A stretch of DNA of 64,000 bases from Camellia lanceoleosa. Its lineage: Eukaryota > Streptophyta > Magnoliopsida > Ericales > Theaceae. The position numbers and the translations under genes were made by a program. The notes under the pieces were generated by a model, which saw only the letters and a list, made by a program, of their open reading frames with translations, did no database searches and had not been told where the DNA came from. The stretch spans positions 133,452,200 through 133,516,199 of the forward strand of contig CM045770.1 in assembly GCA_025200525.1 (NCBI GenBank), given 5' to 3'. This document shows positions 45,847 to 57,872 of the stretch, piece by piece; the first letter of the stretch is position 1, and each line of letters starts with the position of its first letter.

Positions 45847-46906
45847 TGCTGGAAAATCTGGAACCCGAAAATCTGCTCAAATGTGCAATTCACATTGGTG
45901 ACAAAACAATTTCATTTCCATACATTTCAAGCTCCAAAAACTCTTAAGAACACAAGGGATTAGACATAGTAAGCTTAAACAAAACTCATAACTTCAATTT
46001 GAAACTCAAATCCATGTAAAAGTTCAAATTTTAAACTTTTAGTACAAAGTTATTCACTATGGAAATTGAGCTCCAAGGTTTCAATTCATGGAGCTTCCTT
46101 CTTAGTTTTCAAAACTCATGCAAGAAATCAAATGTAAAACGAAGGTTTTCATGGAACTATGCCATGCATGGTGAAATTAATAGTGAATTCATTCTTTTCT
46201 TCTATATATTGACTTGTATGTCTTAAATTTTAGCAGTAAGAGCAAAACCTTAATTTGCTAAAAAATTCATTTTAATTTACCCTTGAAACTTAAATGATGG
46301 TGTGTGTGCAAGTCTCTATAGCAAGAATTTAGGAAGAAAAGCTTACCTTGCTCTAATGGTTAGGGAGAATTCAAGACAATCCTCTGCTTTCTTCCTAAGT
46401 TCTTCACCTCTCATTTCTTCCTTCTTTTCTTTCTCTATGTTGAACTCTCAAAACCTCTCCTTCTCTCTCTTTACATGTATACTCCTAAGCTTACCAAGGT
46501 CCATTACTCTTCTCTCTTAATTCTTAGTCAATTTGATGAGTCATACTCTAGTTCTTTGATCATACTCATAGAGCTCATATTAAATAAACTAATAAATCAT
46601 CTAAACTAATTTAAATTCAATTCACTCAAATTAAATTAACTCTCATCATATTATGATCTTAATTACACTAAATTAAATTATACTATTATGAATTAGGCTC
46701 TAATTTCCTATCATATTATTTAATTCTAACTTGTCAAAACTAGTGAATCAGACAGGTTTAATTTCACTCTAACCAACCTATTTACAATAACACAATTTAA
46801 ATAATCACATGGCATCACAATAACACTTCATAACATATAATTACATAATTAGCAATAAGCACATAATCAATTAACTTAATTTTCTTAATTAAGGAGGCGA
46901 TTGTCA

Positions 46907-47545
46907 CATCTACCTTTTTAACAAAGGGACACGAGTGAAGAACTTAACAGATCTAGGTGTATTTGTAGAGAGAATGTGAGTTTTAGAGAGAGGGAGTCTC
47001 AACTTAGGATTTTGAAATTTTGGAGAGAGAGATGAAAAAGTGATGTAAAAAGTTACTTTTATGGACTGATATACGCGCAGACCACTCGAGCGTATGAAGT
47101 GTTGCTCGAGCGTCCAGACACAAAAGATATGACCGCTCGAGCACAAGAAACATAGCTCGAGTACAGAATACGATCTCCTAGAAGTTTTACAGACAAAAGA
47201 CCATCGCTCGAGCTTAACAACGGCCGCTCAAGCCAACACCTCTCGAGTGCAAGAAGCGTCCCTTGAGCATAGAATACCATTTCTCAGTAGTTTTGCAGAC
47301 TTGCAAAAGTACTGAGATTACGAAGACCGCTCGAGGGCAAGAAGTGACACTCAAGCGAAGGAACAAAATTTTGGGCAACAAAAGTTTGAAAAACAAACTA
47401 CCAAGCTGTTTCAAACGCAATCAACACATCTCAAAAGCCAAACTCAAAAAGAGATAAGGGGAAACAAGACATGAATAACTATATATGACAGCGAAACCCA
47501 GATACAAAATATCAAATGGGTCAGGTCCAAACCAGAATTCCTATA
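46907..47545 (-). mobile_element. Element O 3' LTR, proximal part
   Basis: Matches 54263-54901 of the 5' LTR, from CTACCTTTTTAACAA to GAATTCCTATA. It is separated from the rest of its LTR by element N and contains CTCGAG palindromes (47078-47350). Confidence 0.88.
47078..47350. repeat. CGCTCGAGCG palindrome cluster in LTR O
   Basis: Eight or so CTCGAG cores (CACTCGAGCG, TGCTCGAGCG, CCGCTCGAGC and decayed CTCAAG/TTGAGC forms) spaced 25-50 bases. The 5' LTR has the same cluster at 54455-54720. Confidence 0.8.
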
Positions 47546-47560
47546 ATCTTCCCCCCTTTA
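47546..47560 (-). other. Element O polypurine tract
   Basis: TAAAGGGGGGAAGAT on the element strand, directly before the LTR. Confidence 0.8.
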
Positions 47561-47764
47561 GGAATTTCGTCTCCGAAATTTTAAACTAAACATTAAAACC
47601 ATGTTTTAACCAATTACAACAATGATAATAATTCCAATTCATCACCATGACCCATCCACCTGTCATCCATTCCCATCAACATGATAAACGAGTTTTCAAC
47701 ACTGAATATACAATTCACATTTCCAAAACATATACAATGTTTATATTGAATTAACGTAACAAAG

Positions 47765-49180
47765 TTTTCAATACATACTTAAACATCAACAAATAGATCT
47801 GGGTACTTTTCATAGACTTCCATTTCATGCTCCAAAGTGGCCTCTTCAACCTTGTGGTGTCGTCACAACACTTTTACCAAAGGAATCGTCTTGCCACGCA
47901 AGACTTGGTCTTGAGTATCTAATACTCTAACCGGTCTCTTCTCATACGAGGCATCCTCATCAACCTATAACTCAGTCTAGTCCAACACGTGTGAAGGATC
48001 CGGCTCATACTTTCGAAGTATACAAATATGAAACACATCATGAACCCCGAAAATCTATGGTGACAAGGCCAAACGATAAGTTACCTCCCCAATCTGCTCT
48101 AGGATCTCAAAAGGTCCTATAAACCTAGGAGACAACTTTCCGCTCTTTCCAAACCTTATCAAACCCCGTCTAGATGATATCTTCAAGAAAATGTGGTCTT
48201 TCACCTCAAAGGATAACGGTCTCCTCCTACAGTCGGTATAGCTCTTCTGACGACTCTGAGCCGTAACCCACCTCTTACGGATAAGTGCAACTTTCTCCGT
48301 TGTTTTTTGAACCAACTCTGGACCCAACATAGCTATATCACCCACCTTAGCCCAATACACAGGAGATCTACTCGGTTAGCCATACAAGGCCTCAAACAAT
48401 GCCATGGCAATACTCGACTAGAGGTTATTGTTGTAGGAAAACTCCACTAAGGGTAAGTGCCTCTCTCACGACCCCTTAAAGTCAAGGGCACAACCTCAAA
48501 GCATATCCTTAAGGATTTGAATAGCACGCTCTGACTGCTCGTCAGTTCGAGGATGATAGGCAGTACTAAAAGTCAATCTAGTGCCCAAGGCATTTTATAT
48601 GCCCTGCCACAACCGAGCCGTAAAACGCAGATCTCTATCCGAAACAATAGTTACAGGGATCCTATGAAGTCAAACTATGTCCCTAATGTAAAGGTCGGTT
48701 AGATAATCTACTGAGTCACTCGTGTGCATAGGTATAAAGTGCGCTAACTTAGTCCATCGGTCAACGACCACCCAAATGGCGTCATTACCCCGTTGAGTCC
48801 TCGGAAGACCCACAACAATATCCATTGTCACATACTCTCACTTCCACAAAACTATAAGCAAGAGTTGTAGCAAACCCACTGGCCTTTGATGTTCGATGTT
48901 CACTTGTTAACAAGTCAGGCACCTCGATACAAACATGGCTACATCTTTCTTCATCCCCTTCCACCAAAACTGGTGACTAAGGTTGTGATACATCTTTATG
49001 CCTCCCGAGTGCATTGCAACGCATGAATGGTGAAACTCTCAGAGTACCTCCTCTCAACAAGATTTCGGCACGAAAAGATGATCAAGATATCTAACACTCG
49101 TGTCAGAATACACGTTCAAGCCTTTCTCTACCTTCCCACTAGATATCTTATCTCGGAGGATTTCTACCTCAAGATCACTC
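47765..49180 (-). pseudogene. Element O integrase and chromodomain
   Basis: From the C-terminus: a chromodomain near 47815-47920 (IPLVKVL, HHKVEEAT, EKYPDLF) with its Trp codon now a stop. The GPF/Y region (48055-48360) has RRRPLSFEVKDHIFLKISSR and KLSPRFIGPFEILEQIGEV. The core (48370-48840) keeps VSDRDLRF and the Glu in SERAIQ among many stops. Too damaged to function. Confidence 0.85.
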
Positions 49181-49182
49181 TT

Positions 49183-50767
49183 TTATGCTTCTATAACTCG
49201 GCTCACAAGTGTAGGTTGTGCAACCACCGACAACAAAGTTGCTGACTCAATGGACTCGCCAATATGCAAGTCAAATTCACCAACAGCACCAAACATCTCC
49301 CATTCTCGGATGGCAATACTCGCTACACTACTAAAGGACTTTCTACTCAAGGCATCAGCCACTACATTGGCTTTCCCTGGATGATAGTGCAACTCAAAAT
49401 CGTAATCCTTCATAAACTCCATCCACCCCATTTGCTTCAAATTTAGGTCTTATTGTGAGAATAGATATTTCAAACTCTTATGATAAAAAGAACACCTCAA
49501 ACTTCTCACCATAAAGGTAATGCCTCCAAATTTTCAAAGCAAAGATCACAGCTGCTAATTCTAAATCATGGGTAGGATAGTTCCTCTCATGTGTTTTCAA
49601 CTAACATGAGCTATAAGCTACTACCTTCCCCTCCTGCATCAAAACACAATCCAAACCTTCCCGTGAAGCATCACAATACAAAGAATAGCCCAAATCCCTC
49701 TTCGGAATAATCAATATTGGAGTAGTGGTAAATCCAACCTTAAGTTATTGGAAAGACTTCTCAAAAGTCTCATTCCACATAAACTTGATTCACTTTTGCG
49801 TTAGTCTAGTCAAAGGTGAGGCTAACTTAGAGAAATCCTCCACAAACCAACAGTAATACCCAACCAATCCCAAGAAACTACGAATCTCAAAGGCATTCTT
49901 AGGTTGTTCCCAATCTTGTATTGTTTCTATCTTAGAAGAGTCTACTGTCACTTCTTTTCTGAATATCATATGGCCTAGGAACTTAACTTCTTTCAGCCAG
50001 AATTCACACTTCCCGAACTTAGCATACAATTTATGAACTCTAAGCAACTCAAGCACAACTCGTAAGTGTTTCTCGTGTTCCTCCTTGGAGGGTTAGTAAA
50101 TCAGAATGTCATCAACAAAGATGACTACGAAATGATCTACGAATGCACGGAATATTCGATTCATTAGATCCATAAATATAGCTGGTGCATTGATTAGCCC
50201 AAAAGGCATCACTAAGAATTCATAATGGCCATACCACGTACGAAATACCGTCTTCTAGATATCTTCCTCGCTTGCCCTCAACTGGTGATAACTTGATCTC
50301 AAGTCTATCTTAGAAAAACAATAAGGCCCCTTCAACTGGTTAAACAAATCATTTATGTGTGGCATTGGGTACTTGTTCTTAATAGGTACCTGGTTCCACT
50401 TCTAGAAATCAATATAAAGTTGTAATGCACCATATTTCTTCTTAGCAAAGAGAGTCGGTGCTCCCTAAGGCGAAGTACTAGGGCGAATAAAACCCTTAAC
50501 TAGCAATTCTTGGAGTTGAATATTCAACTCACTTAGCTCGGCAGGTGTAAATCTATACAGTGCCATAGAAATCGATGTCGTGCCAAGCACTAAGTCAATA
50601 GAGAGCTCAATCTCACGATGGAGTGGCAAACTAGTGAGATCCTCAAGAAAATTGTTCTGGTATTCGTAAAGTACCCTTGGCAAATCAACTCGGATTTCAT
50701 CACACTCACTACCCAAGAAGGTTACAAGAAGACAACTAAGCTCACTCCGACCACGCAGATTATACAC
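49183..50767 (-). pseudogene. Element O reverse transcriptase and RNase H
   Basis: The RNase H end (49183-49440) has [20 protein letters not shown]. The RT connection (49790-50056) has [19 protein letters not shown] and SFLGLVGYY. The RT palm near 50095-50160 keeps FVDDILIY, followed directly by a stop. The RT entry (50465-50767) has YRFTPAELSELNIQLQELL then GFIRPSTSP. Numerous stops between blocks. Confidence 0.88.
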
Positions 50768-50842
50768 TGGCTATAAAACTTTATCAGCTCTGTCCCCGAT
50801 GAAATAAAAACAATCACCACTCAAGGTACATATAGTAACCCT

Positions 50843-51225
50843 CTAATAGTAACAATCTATGATAGCCCGATACGATAACAACCAATCTATACCCAATATA
50901 GTATCAAAACTCAACATGTCAATCAACACAAATGCAAAAAGAAATCGGCGATCGGTAACCTCTATCTTGCAACCCCAACACCCCTGTTCCAAAACAATCT
51001 CACCACCAACAGGTGACTTTACACTAAGCGGAGATGCTAACAGAGCCAATTCTCACCCAAAGCTGATACAAATGTAGTCGAAATAAAATAATGGGTTGCA
51101 CCCGTATCAGTTAACACATTGGTAATAGAATTGCATAATAAGAAAGTACCTCTCACAACTGAAGGCGCTGGCATTAAGTCTAGTGTAGTAACAACATACA
51201 CATGCCCTATAGGTCTTTGCTCCAC
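50843..51225 (-). pseudogene. Element O protease
   Basis: VLTDTGATHYFISTTFV carries an intact D-T-G, followed in another frame by VLIDMLSFDTILGIDWLLSY, the conserved protease end. A frameshift lies around 51037-51049. Confidence 0.88.
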
Positions 51226-51489
51226 CTGTTCACCCTTTGGAGCATAAGTCTAATACACTGACTGGGCTAAGAGTCCTTCTGATTGGCCCTCAAGGCCTGT
51301 GTAGGTTGGTGGCTCTGTGTCTGCCTCAAACTAGACGCACTAGATATGCCACCTGGCTAAGGACAAAACCTCATCGCATGCCTTGACTGTCCACACTGAT
51401 AGCAAGTAGGCAGCTGTCTTTTCCCCTGACTCTGGTTCTGAGAACGAGCCATAAGCGGTGTAAACTGTTGCCCTCCTCCTCTCTGCGGG

Positions 51490-52310
51490 CAAGTTGTTGA
51501 CTTGTGACCTAACTAACCACACTTGAAATAAGAGAAGTCTTCCTGACTACCTTTTCCTAAACCCGATCTCGGCACAGGAAATGTGGATCTAGACTATGTT
51601 GCCTAGGATTACTATAGGGCAGGACCCCTCTTCCTCTTATTGTCCCGACTCTCTCTCTGAACCTCCTGACTCCTCCTAGAGCCTCTCATTCGCTCCTCCA
51701 CTACCTGAACTATGGTCTCAAGATGAGTCGCCGCCTCTACAAGGTGTCTGTAGTCCCTAATCATCGACCCAACTACCTTGAAAAGGAGCCCAGTCCTCAA
51801 CCTCTTCTTGAACTCAATACAACAGCGTTCCTCAATCGCCACAAGTTCTGGTCAAATGTAGAGAGGTTAGTGAAAGCTCCTTCGAATTCGGCTATTGGTA
51901 GGCTAAGCTGCTTGAGTTTCAGGAACTAATCTCTCAACTTGTCCCTAGCAGTGGGAGTCAAGAACTTATTCTAGAAGGCATTGACAAAAGCCTCCCAAGT
52001 CACTCGAATGCGCTCACACGCATACTTCCACCATTGACCTGCATCTCTCTTCAGTTGGAAGGATGCCAAGGTCACTCTCAGCCCATCGTCTTCGATGCCA
52101 AGCATCTCAAATGTCTTCACCGTATGCTCTAACCACTTGTCCGGAGTGGATCGGAAGAACTCTCTCTTTAAAAATGACGACCCTACCTTAGTAAATTGGT
52201 CCAAGACTTGATTCTCAGCCTTGAGAATATCCATGGATTCCCGGAAAGCTTCGGCCATTTCATGGGCTTTTTGTCCCATGGCCTGTTGACCAACTGGTTC
52301 GGCCACATTG
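51490..52310 (-). pseudogene. Element O gag
   Basis: The capsid block (51971-52306) has TKVGSSFLKREFFRSTPDKW, EHTVKTFEMLGI and LKRDAGQWWKYACERIRVTW. A basic, Arg-rich stretch follows (51612-51842). Near 51500-51540 a decayed zinc knuckle (YFKCG, a stop, LGHKSTTCP) is visible. The Met at 52306 is a plausible start but the frame extends upstream. Confidence 0.85.
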
Positions 52311-52801
52311 GCCTAACCAACCCTTTTCTCTTGTACCGGAATCTTATCTGGTAAAAACACCTCATGCCTTCAAGGCCTATCACACCTACCACCACCACGT
52401 CCATGTCCTAATATCCTAATGAAGGTAACAAAAGAGATTAGCACATTTACAAATGTGTCGAAGCTAACTCACTTGCGTCCTAATGCGATGGACAACAATA
52501 ATTCCCTCCACATAAGTACATAATCACATAAACACATACGAATTTCTTTCCAAAATAATGATCATCCGACCGCATTGCTAGAGTTTCAATTAGAAATAGC
52601 AGTGATCAAGTGCTCTTCTAATAAGACTTTTAGAAACCTGTAGACCCAATCAATATTTTAGGAATTAAATCTCATACCCATATAATCACATAAGCATGTT
52701 ATCACATAGTATTACAAACAAACAAACATCTTTATCAAGCGAGATAAACCCATTGTGATAAGAACCACTTTCTACGTACCCAAAATATTCAAACTCGGTA
52801 C

Positions 52802-52813
52802 GCTCTGATACCA
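52802..52813 (-). other. Element O primer-binding site
   Basis: TGGTATCAGAGC on the element strand, three bases from the LTR; initiator tRNA-Met primer. Confidence 0.93.
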
Positions 52814-52816
52814 AAT

Positions 52817-54375
52817 TGTAACGTCCCAAAATAATAGGAATAGACCATTCATTATATACATTAAATAACTACACCAACATAAGTAATTATCTTTCATTGA
52901 TTCCAATTGAGTTTAGAAAAGAATGACATATGTAGATATACATTCATAAGCCTATCCCTGAATCTATAGCATATGTCATAGCATGAGAAAGGATCTGAAA
53001 ATAAAACAGATAATAAATGCCCTCAAGGCTTATAACTTTCCAAGACAGTACTTGGTTACAACAAAAGTGGAGTTTAAGTCCAATACAGTTAAAGCACTTG
53101 GCTTATACAAAAATGAATATAACAAAATGAAACTCTTGCTCTAAGTCCTTCCAAGCTATTGCCTTAGCGGAGGCACATTATTAGCACCTGAAATGTTTTT
53201 CCCACATAGGGTGAGCCAAAGCCCAGTAGAAATAATCCATCACAGTATATGAATCTTAACAAACTTATAAGGTGAATGCATATGCAGTGCTTATATCAAA
53301 ACATTTTATCTCTTTCCAAAGACTATGCAATGCCAAATGAATATCATAGTTCATAAAATATTCTCCTTTCAAGGAAAACAAGGTAGTGAATTATATATGT
53401 AGAAATCTCTAAAACAGTATCACATTTCAAGGAAATTTCCTTTGCGGGAAACCATAAACCAGCACCCATGTAAATGTAGGCTATACAAGCACTACTATTG
53501 TCATTTTACGGATATTTCATCTGCGGGATTGACGCCCATGTATATGCGCGATTTTTGGGACTTTCACCCAGGACACACAGGCTAACTTATTTGATATAAC
53601 AACAACTCATTTCCAGATTTACCGCTTTTCTCAAAACAATGTACATTTGTAATGTATAAATATGAAATAATAACCGATGCAAATGAATGAGAAAAATAGT
53701 TTCAATTTCCCTAATTCTTATGCAATTTCTACAACAATCGCAGCTATCCTCTACCGATAGTCCAAAACAGATATTTCTAAACAAATAAAAAATAGTCCAT
53801 AAAGATAAACTTTCCATATTACAAAGTGTAAATGGTAATACATACCCAACTCCACCATCCTCATCAAAACTAATCCAATTTCATAATTTCAATATCAATC
53901 TCATTATTTATATAAAACCAACATTTGACATAATTAGGGCAAATCTCCTTTTATTTCTCAAAATCAATTCTACATTTAAAACCAACTATTTATTCCTAAC
54001 TCAACATTATTTTCCATATTAAAATCATTTTCAATGATTCATTTGAAAAACCCCTCTTTTGATTTTCACCCAAAACCCAAGATTTGTTCCAAATCTTCCA
54101 AATAACAAATAACTAAGTTAAAACTCATAAAAAAAAAAAACAAAAAAGTGTGGAGATATTCCTACCTCAAGTTTTAGACGATGAGAGAGAGTGTGTGTGT
54201 AGGAAACCCAATGACGCCAAAAATCAACTTTACTGTGATTAGAATGGAGCCCTTGCCGAGCTCTACCTTTTTAACAAGGGGACACGGGTGAAGAACTCGA
54301 CGGATCTAGGTGTATTTATAGAGAGAATGTGAGTTTTAGAGAGAAGGAGTCTCAACTTAGGGTTTTGAAATGTTA

Positions 54376-54406
<31 letters not shown>

Positions 54407-54901
54407 TGAAAAAGTGATATAAAAAGTGACATTTACAGACTGATATACATACAGACCACTCACCCGCAAGAAGTGTCACTTGAGCATCCAGACACAAAAG
54501 ATGTGACCGCTCGAGCGTAAGAAGCTTCGCTCGGGTGCAGAATATGAACTCCCAGAAGTTTTACAAATAGAAGACCATCGCTCGAGCTCAGCAATGGTTG
54601 ATTGAGCCAACACCACTCGAGTGCAAGAAGCGTCATTCGAGCATAGAATACCACTTCTCAGTAGTTTTGCAGTCCTACAAAAGTACTAAGAATTCACAAA
54701 GACCGCTCCAGCGAAGAAACAAAATTTTAGGCAACAAAAGTTTAAAAAACAAGTAACCAACCTGTTCCAAACGCAATCAACACATCCCAAAAGCCAAACT
54801 CAAAGAGAGATAAGGGGAAACAAGACATGAATAACTATATATGACAATGAAACCCAAATCCAAAATATCAAATGGGTCGGGTCCAAACTAGAATCGCTAT
54901 A
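52817..54901 (-). mobile_element. Element O 5' LTR, 2085 bp
   Basis: Inner end TGTAACGTCCC, outer end GAATCGCTATA; outer TSD TAGTC at 54902-54906. The outer end is TATAG on the element strand instead of TG, in both LTRs. Contains an A tract near 54128, a (GA)n run at 54378-54402 and CTCGAG palindromes (54455-54720). Confidence 0.88.
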
Positions 54902-54906
54902 TAGTC

Positions 54907-57418
54907 CATAATGTATTTTTGTATTTCAATAAGGCTTATTATTTGAACATTTGATCCACCAAATCCTAATTTTTATATTTAAGGTATTTTGTGAATAATT
55001 TTACCTTTACAATATATTTTTTAAACTCTTAGCAATTTAATGATGTGAACATTCATGTTTGACAGTGTGAATGTTTACATGATGGAACATTCACAATGTT
55101 AATGTGAACATTAATGCACGCTTCATCCTATTATTATTAGGTGTATTTTGGTATGACTTTGAAAATTCTATGAGTGTTGAGCGTATTTGTTAGGGTTTGG
55201 TTAAGGGTGATTTGTTCAAAAAAAGTTAGCAAACAGGTGAGTTGGCCATGGCAATTAGTGTTCTTGTATGTTATTCGTGTGACGTGTGTTAATATAGTAT
55301 GTGAACCAAGGTTTGACCTTATCGGTCACCGAGGGATTGAGGTGTGCTGTGTGACTGTTATTTGATATAGGTGTTACGTAGCGGTAGTGTTGTGGTGCGA
55401 TAGGCTCTTGTGAGTTAGCTTAGCGCGAGAGAGTAGGTAAGTGTGTTTGGTTGCTGGAAACCCAATTAGATTGTGAGAACATCGGTTGAATAAGGAATTC
55501 AAGGTCGAAATAACCCACTTTGGGTAATGGTAAGATGTTGTATAACAGGTAATAAAGGTTTGTTTTGCATGGTATGTAATGGTGTATGGGTGATATGTAG
55601 AAAGGGATTAGTCATGAGACTATCCCAGGTGGTGGTCTCAGTATTGGGCACTTGTATATTTAATGTGTTGTTATATGGTATAATATTCGATAATACTGAG
55701 TCACTTTTGGTGTGTGTGTTTATTTCTTGGTAGTCTTGTGTGGAATCTCTCATATTGGGACAATTCTTGTTGTGGTTTCGATTTATGAGTGGAACTCTTG
55801 ATGATGCAATAAGGTTGTTATTGACAATATAGGTCCTTGTGCATGCGTGCGTGCGTGAGTGCGAAGTGTCTGAGAACCATGGGATAATGTATGACTTCAT
55901 TTGAGGGGTTGAATTATGTGTTGTGATCTTTAGGAGTTTAGCTCGGAATCATGTATGGTGTAAGGAAGTGTTTGCAGGATAGGCGTATGTGTTATAGGTT
56001 AATTGGGAGTAAGAGGAGTGTGGGTAAACTTTGAGGGATTCGGCGTGATTCAATGGATATATGAGAGTGTGGGTGTGGAACTCCATCTCGGAGTTAGTGA
56101 AATTGGACAACATGTTGGTGTTGATGTTGAGTTAGGTGGAGTTAAGTGGTATGTTAGTGTTTGGAGGCTAGTGTAACGTTGTGGTGTTGGATAGTTGATT
56201 GATTGGTATCCGGGTTGGTTGACATATAGTCACCTTGGGAATAGATTGGAGTTGAATTTGAGGCTCATGTTGTTAAACAGTGCCATAGTGTGGCCTGTAA
56301 GCATTAAGTCTCGTATAGATAGATGAGAAATTGTTGTGAGTTTGGAGTTACAGGTGGAAACTTTGGTTTTGTGAGCGCTTTTGCACCATTATGTGTTTGA
56401 CGATTGTGGAAGTTTCTTGATCCTCCTTTTTGTTATTGGTATTTAGGAAATTTTTAGGGAGTATTATTGTAGAAATTTTGTGTTAGTGTTGTTATATCAC
56501 TGTGGGTGTGATGGGTGTTGTTAGGTGACCATTGTGGTTTACCGGAGCAATGCTAAGAAAATGAGTTTAGAAAAAATAACTTTCTTTGATGGTGTGGCCT
56601 TGGATGGCCTTATTGAATTGAAACTATTTTGGCTTTAATCAGAAATGCAAGTTTTTGATTTAATAAAAAGCTCAATCTAACAAATAATGAAAATAAGGGG
56701 AGTTTTGTGTTATGAATAACACTTATGATTTTCGAGAAACGGTGTTTGAAATCTTTGAGTTTTGTGGTGGAGGATTGAAAATGTATTTTGGTTGTGGGCG
56801 GTGCGAGTTTGAGCACCTTTCGAAAAAGAAAGGTTTTTACAGAAATGTAGAAAAAAGAAATTTTCTTTAACTTGAATTTGTTGTTAAGTTTTTTTTATTT
56901 AGTATTGTGAAGTTGTGTTGTGACCTAGCGTGTATTGCTAGTTATGTGTTATGTGTGGTTTGCGAGGAGGTCAGAATTTGTCAAGGTTGTTATGCCGTAT
57001 TCGTTGTCCTGTAATCGTGTTGGGTTGGGTCTTCTCTTTTGTGAGATTGACTAAGATCTTTGTGTACGAGTGGTTTTCTTGTTCTCTATATTCGAGTGTT
57101 GAGCACTCGGTGGTGATTTGGGTATTGTTGGTGGTTGAGACGTGGTGGACGTCTTTAAGTCCAAGTTGTTGTTGTTGTTGTGGTTGTGGTTGTGGTTTTT
57201 TGTCTCATAAACCTAGTGAGTTATGTGGGTTGAAAGGCATCTATGAGTTTTCTTAGTATCCTTGGTGTTCGGGTGTCTTTGGGGCACCGAGGTATTGGAC
57301 CGGAATCTGGGAACTTATCCCAAAATGGATAAGCTTGGGTTGGTGCTGTGTTCTCCTGTATGGTTGGATGGCCTTTTTTTTTTTTTTTTGCTTTTCTTCA
57401 ATTTCGGAGATGAAATTT
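54907..57418 (+). other. GT-rich internal remnant of a plus-strand LTR element
   Basis: No domain-bearing frame found. The plus strand is strikingly T/G-rich, the opposite of the A/C-rich plus strand of the minus-oriented elements to the left. It ends in 'TTTCGGAGATGAAATTTCTT', a form seen just before the purine tract of chromoviruses. The 5' part of this element and its 5' LTR are absent from the window. Confidence 0.5.
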
Positions 57419-57434
57419 CTTAAGAGGGGGCGAT
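57419..57434 (+). other. Polypurine tract of the plus-strand element
   Basis: CTTAAGAGGGGGCGAT-type purine tract immediately before the LTR start TGTAGTGG. Confidence 0.7.
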
Positions 57435-57833
57435 TGTAGTGGCTCGGGCCAGTTTAACCTAACCCATTTTCATTTTCTGTTGGGACATGGGGTTGTCTTG
57501 AGTGACTTGGACTTTTTTAGGTAGTTTGGACCTTAGGAGTGCGTCAGGCTAGCTACTACATAGCAGTCTAGTATTTCTAGGTTAGTCCAGTTGCCCCCGC
57601 GATGGGTTATGCTGGAGGTCGCACCCGCGAGGGTGCTGCGACCAAATGTGAGCTTCAGCTCCTTTGGCCTGGGCAGGAGTGCATTGCCGCAATGGGCCGT
57701 ACCGCACTGCGACACTCATGGTCACGCCCATGACCTATTTTGTCAACTTATTCAAGGCCGCAGTGTGGCATTCACGTCCACAATCAATCTGCCTATAAAA
57801 GTCTTCAAAAGTTCAAAATATCTATTTTCTTGG

Positions 57834-57872
<39 letters not shown>

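Larger units (their letters stand above)
27041..46906 (-). mobile_element. Nested chromovirus element N
   Basis: Inserted in the 3' LTR of O. It has a truncated 3' LTR (27041-28216), purine tract, integrase/RT (28280-31466), protease split by element I (31467-40546), gag split by a solo LTR (41213-43492), a primer site (44256-44267) and a full 5' LTR (44271-46906). Reading frames continue across both nested insertions when each insertion and one target copy are ignored, which shows the parts are one element. Confidence 0.85.
44271..46906 (-). mobile_element. Element N 5' LTR, 2636 bp
   Basis: Inner end TATCACAACCC (TG start decayed to TA), outer end GATTGTCA. Only its outer 1.18 kb has a counterpart in the 3' LTR. 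It contains an A tract (44363-44382), a 163-bp-spaced duplication (44903-45215) and CACGTG palindromes (45730-45846). Confidence 0.85.
25839..54901 (-). mobile_element. Outer chromovirus element O, interrupted by nested elements
   Basis: The left end TGTAACGTCCC at 25839 matches the inner end of its right LTR at 52817. Flanking 5-base duplications TAGCC (25834-25838) and TAGTC (54902-54906) differ by one C/T change. Its 3' LTR is cut into 25839-27040 and 46907-47545 by element N. Internal sequence runs 47546-52816 with integrase, RNase H, RT, protease and gag in minus orientation, and a primer site at 52802-52813. Without the nested DNA it would be about 9 kb. Confidence 0.85.

Noticed and set aside
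55499..55900. 133-codon minus-strand frame
   Set aside because: Low-complexity Thr/His/Asn-rich composition from GT-rich DNA; no domain, and antisense to the plus-strand element remnant.
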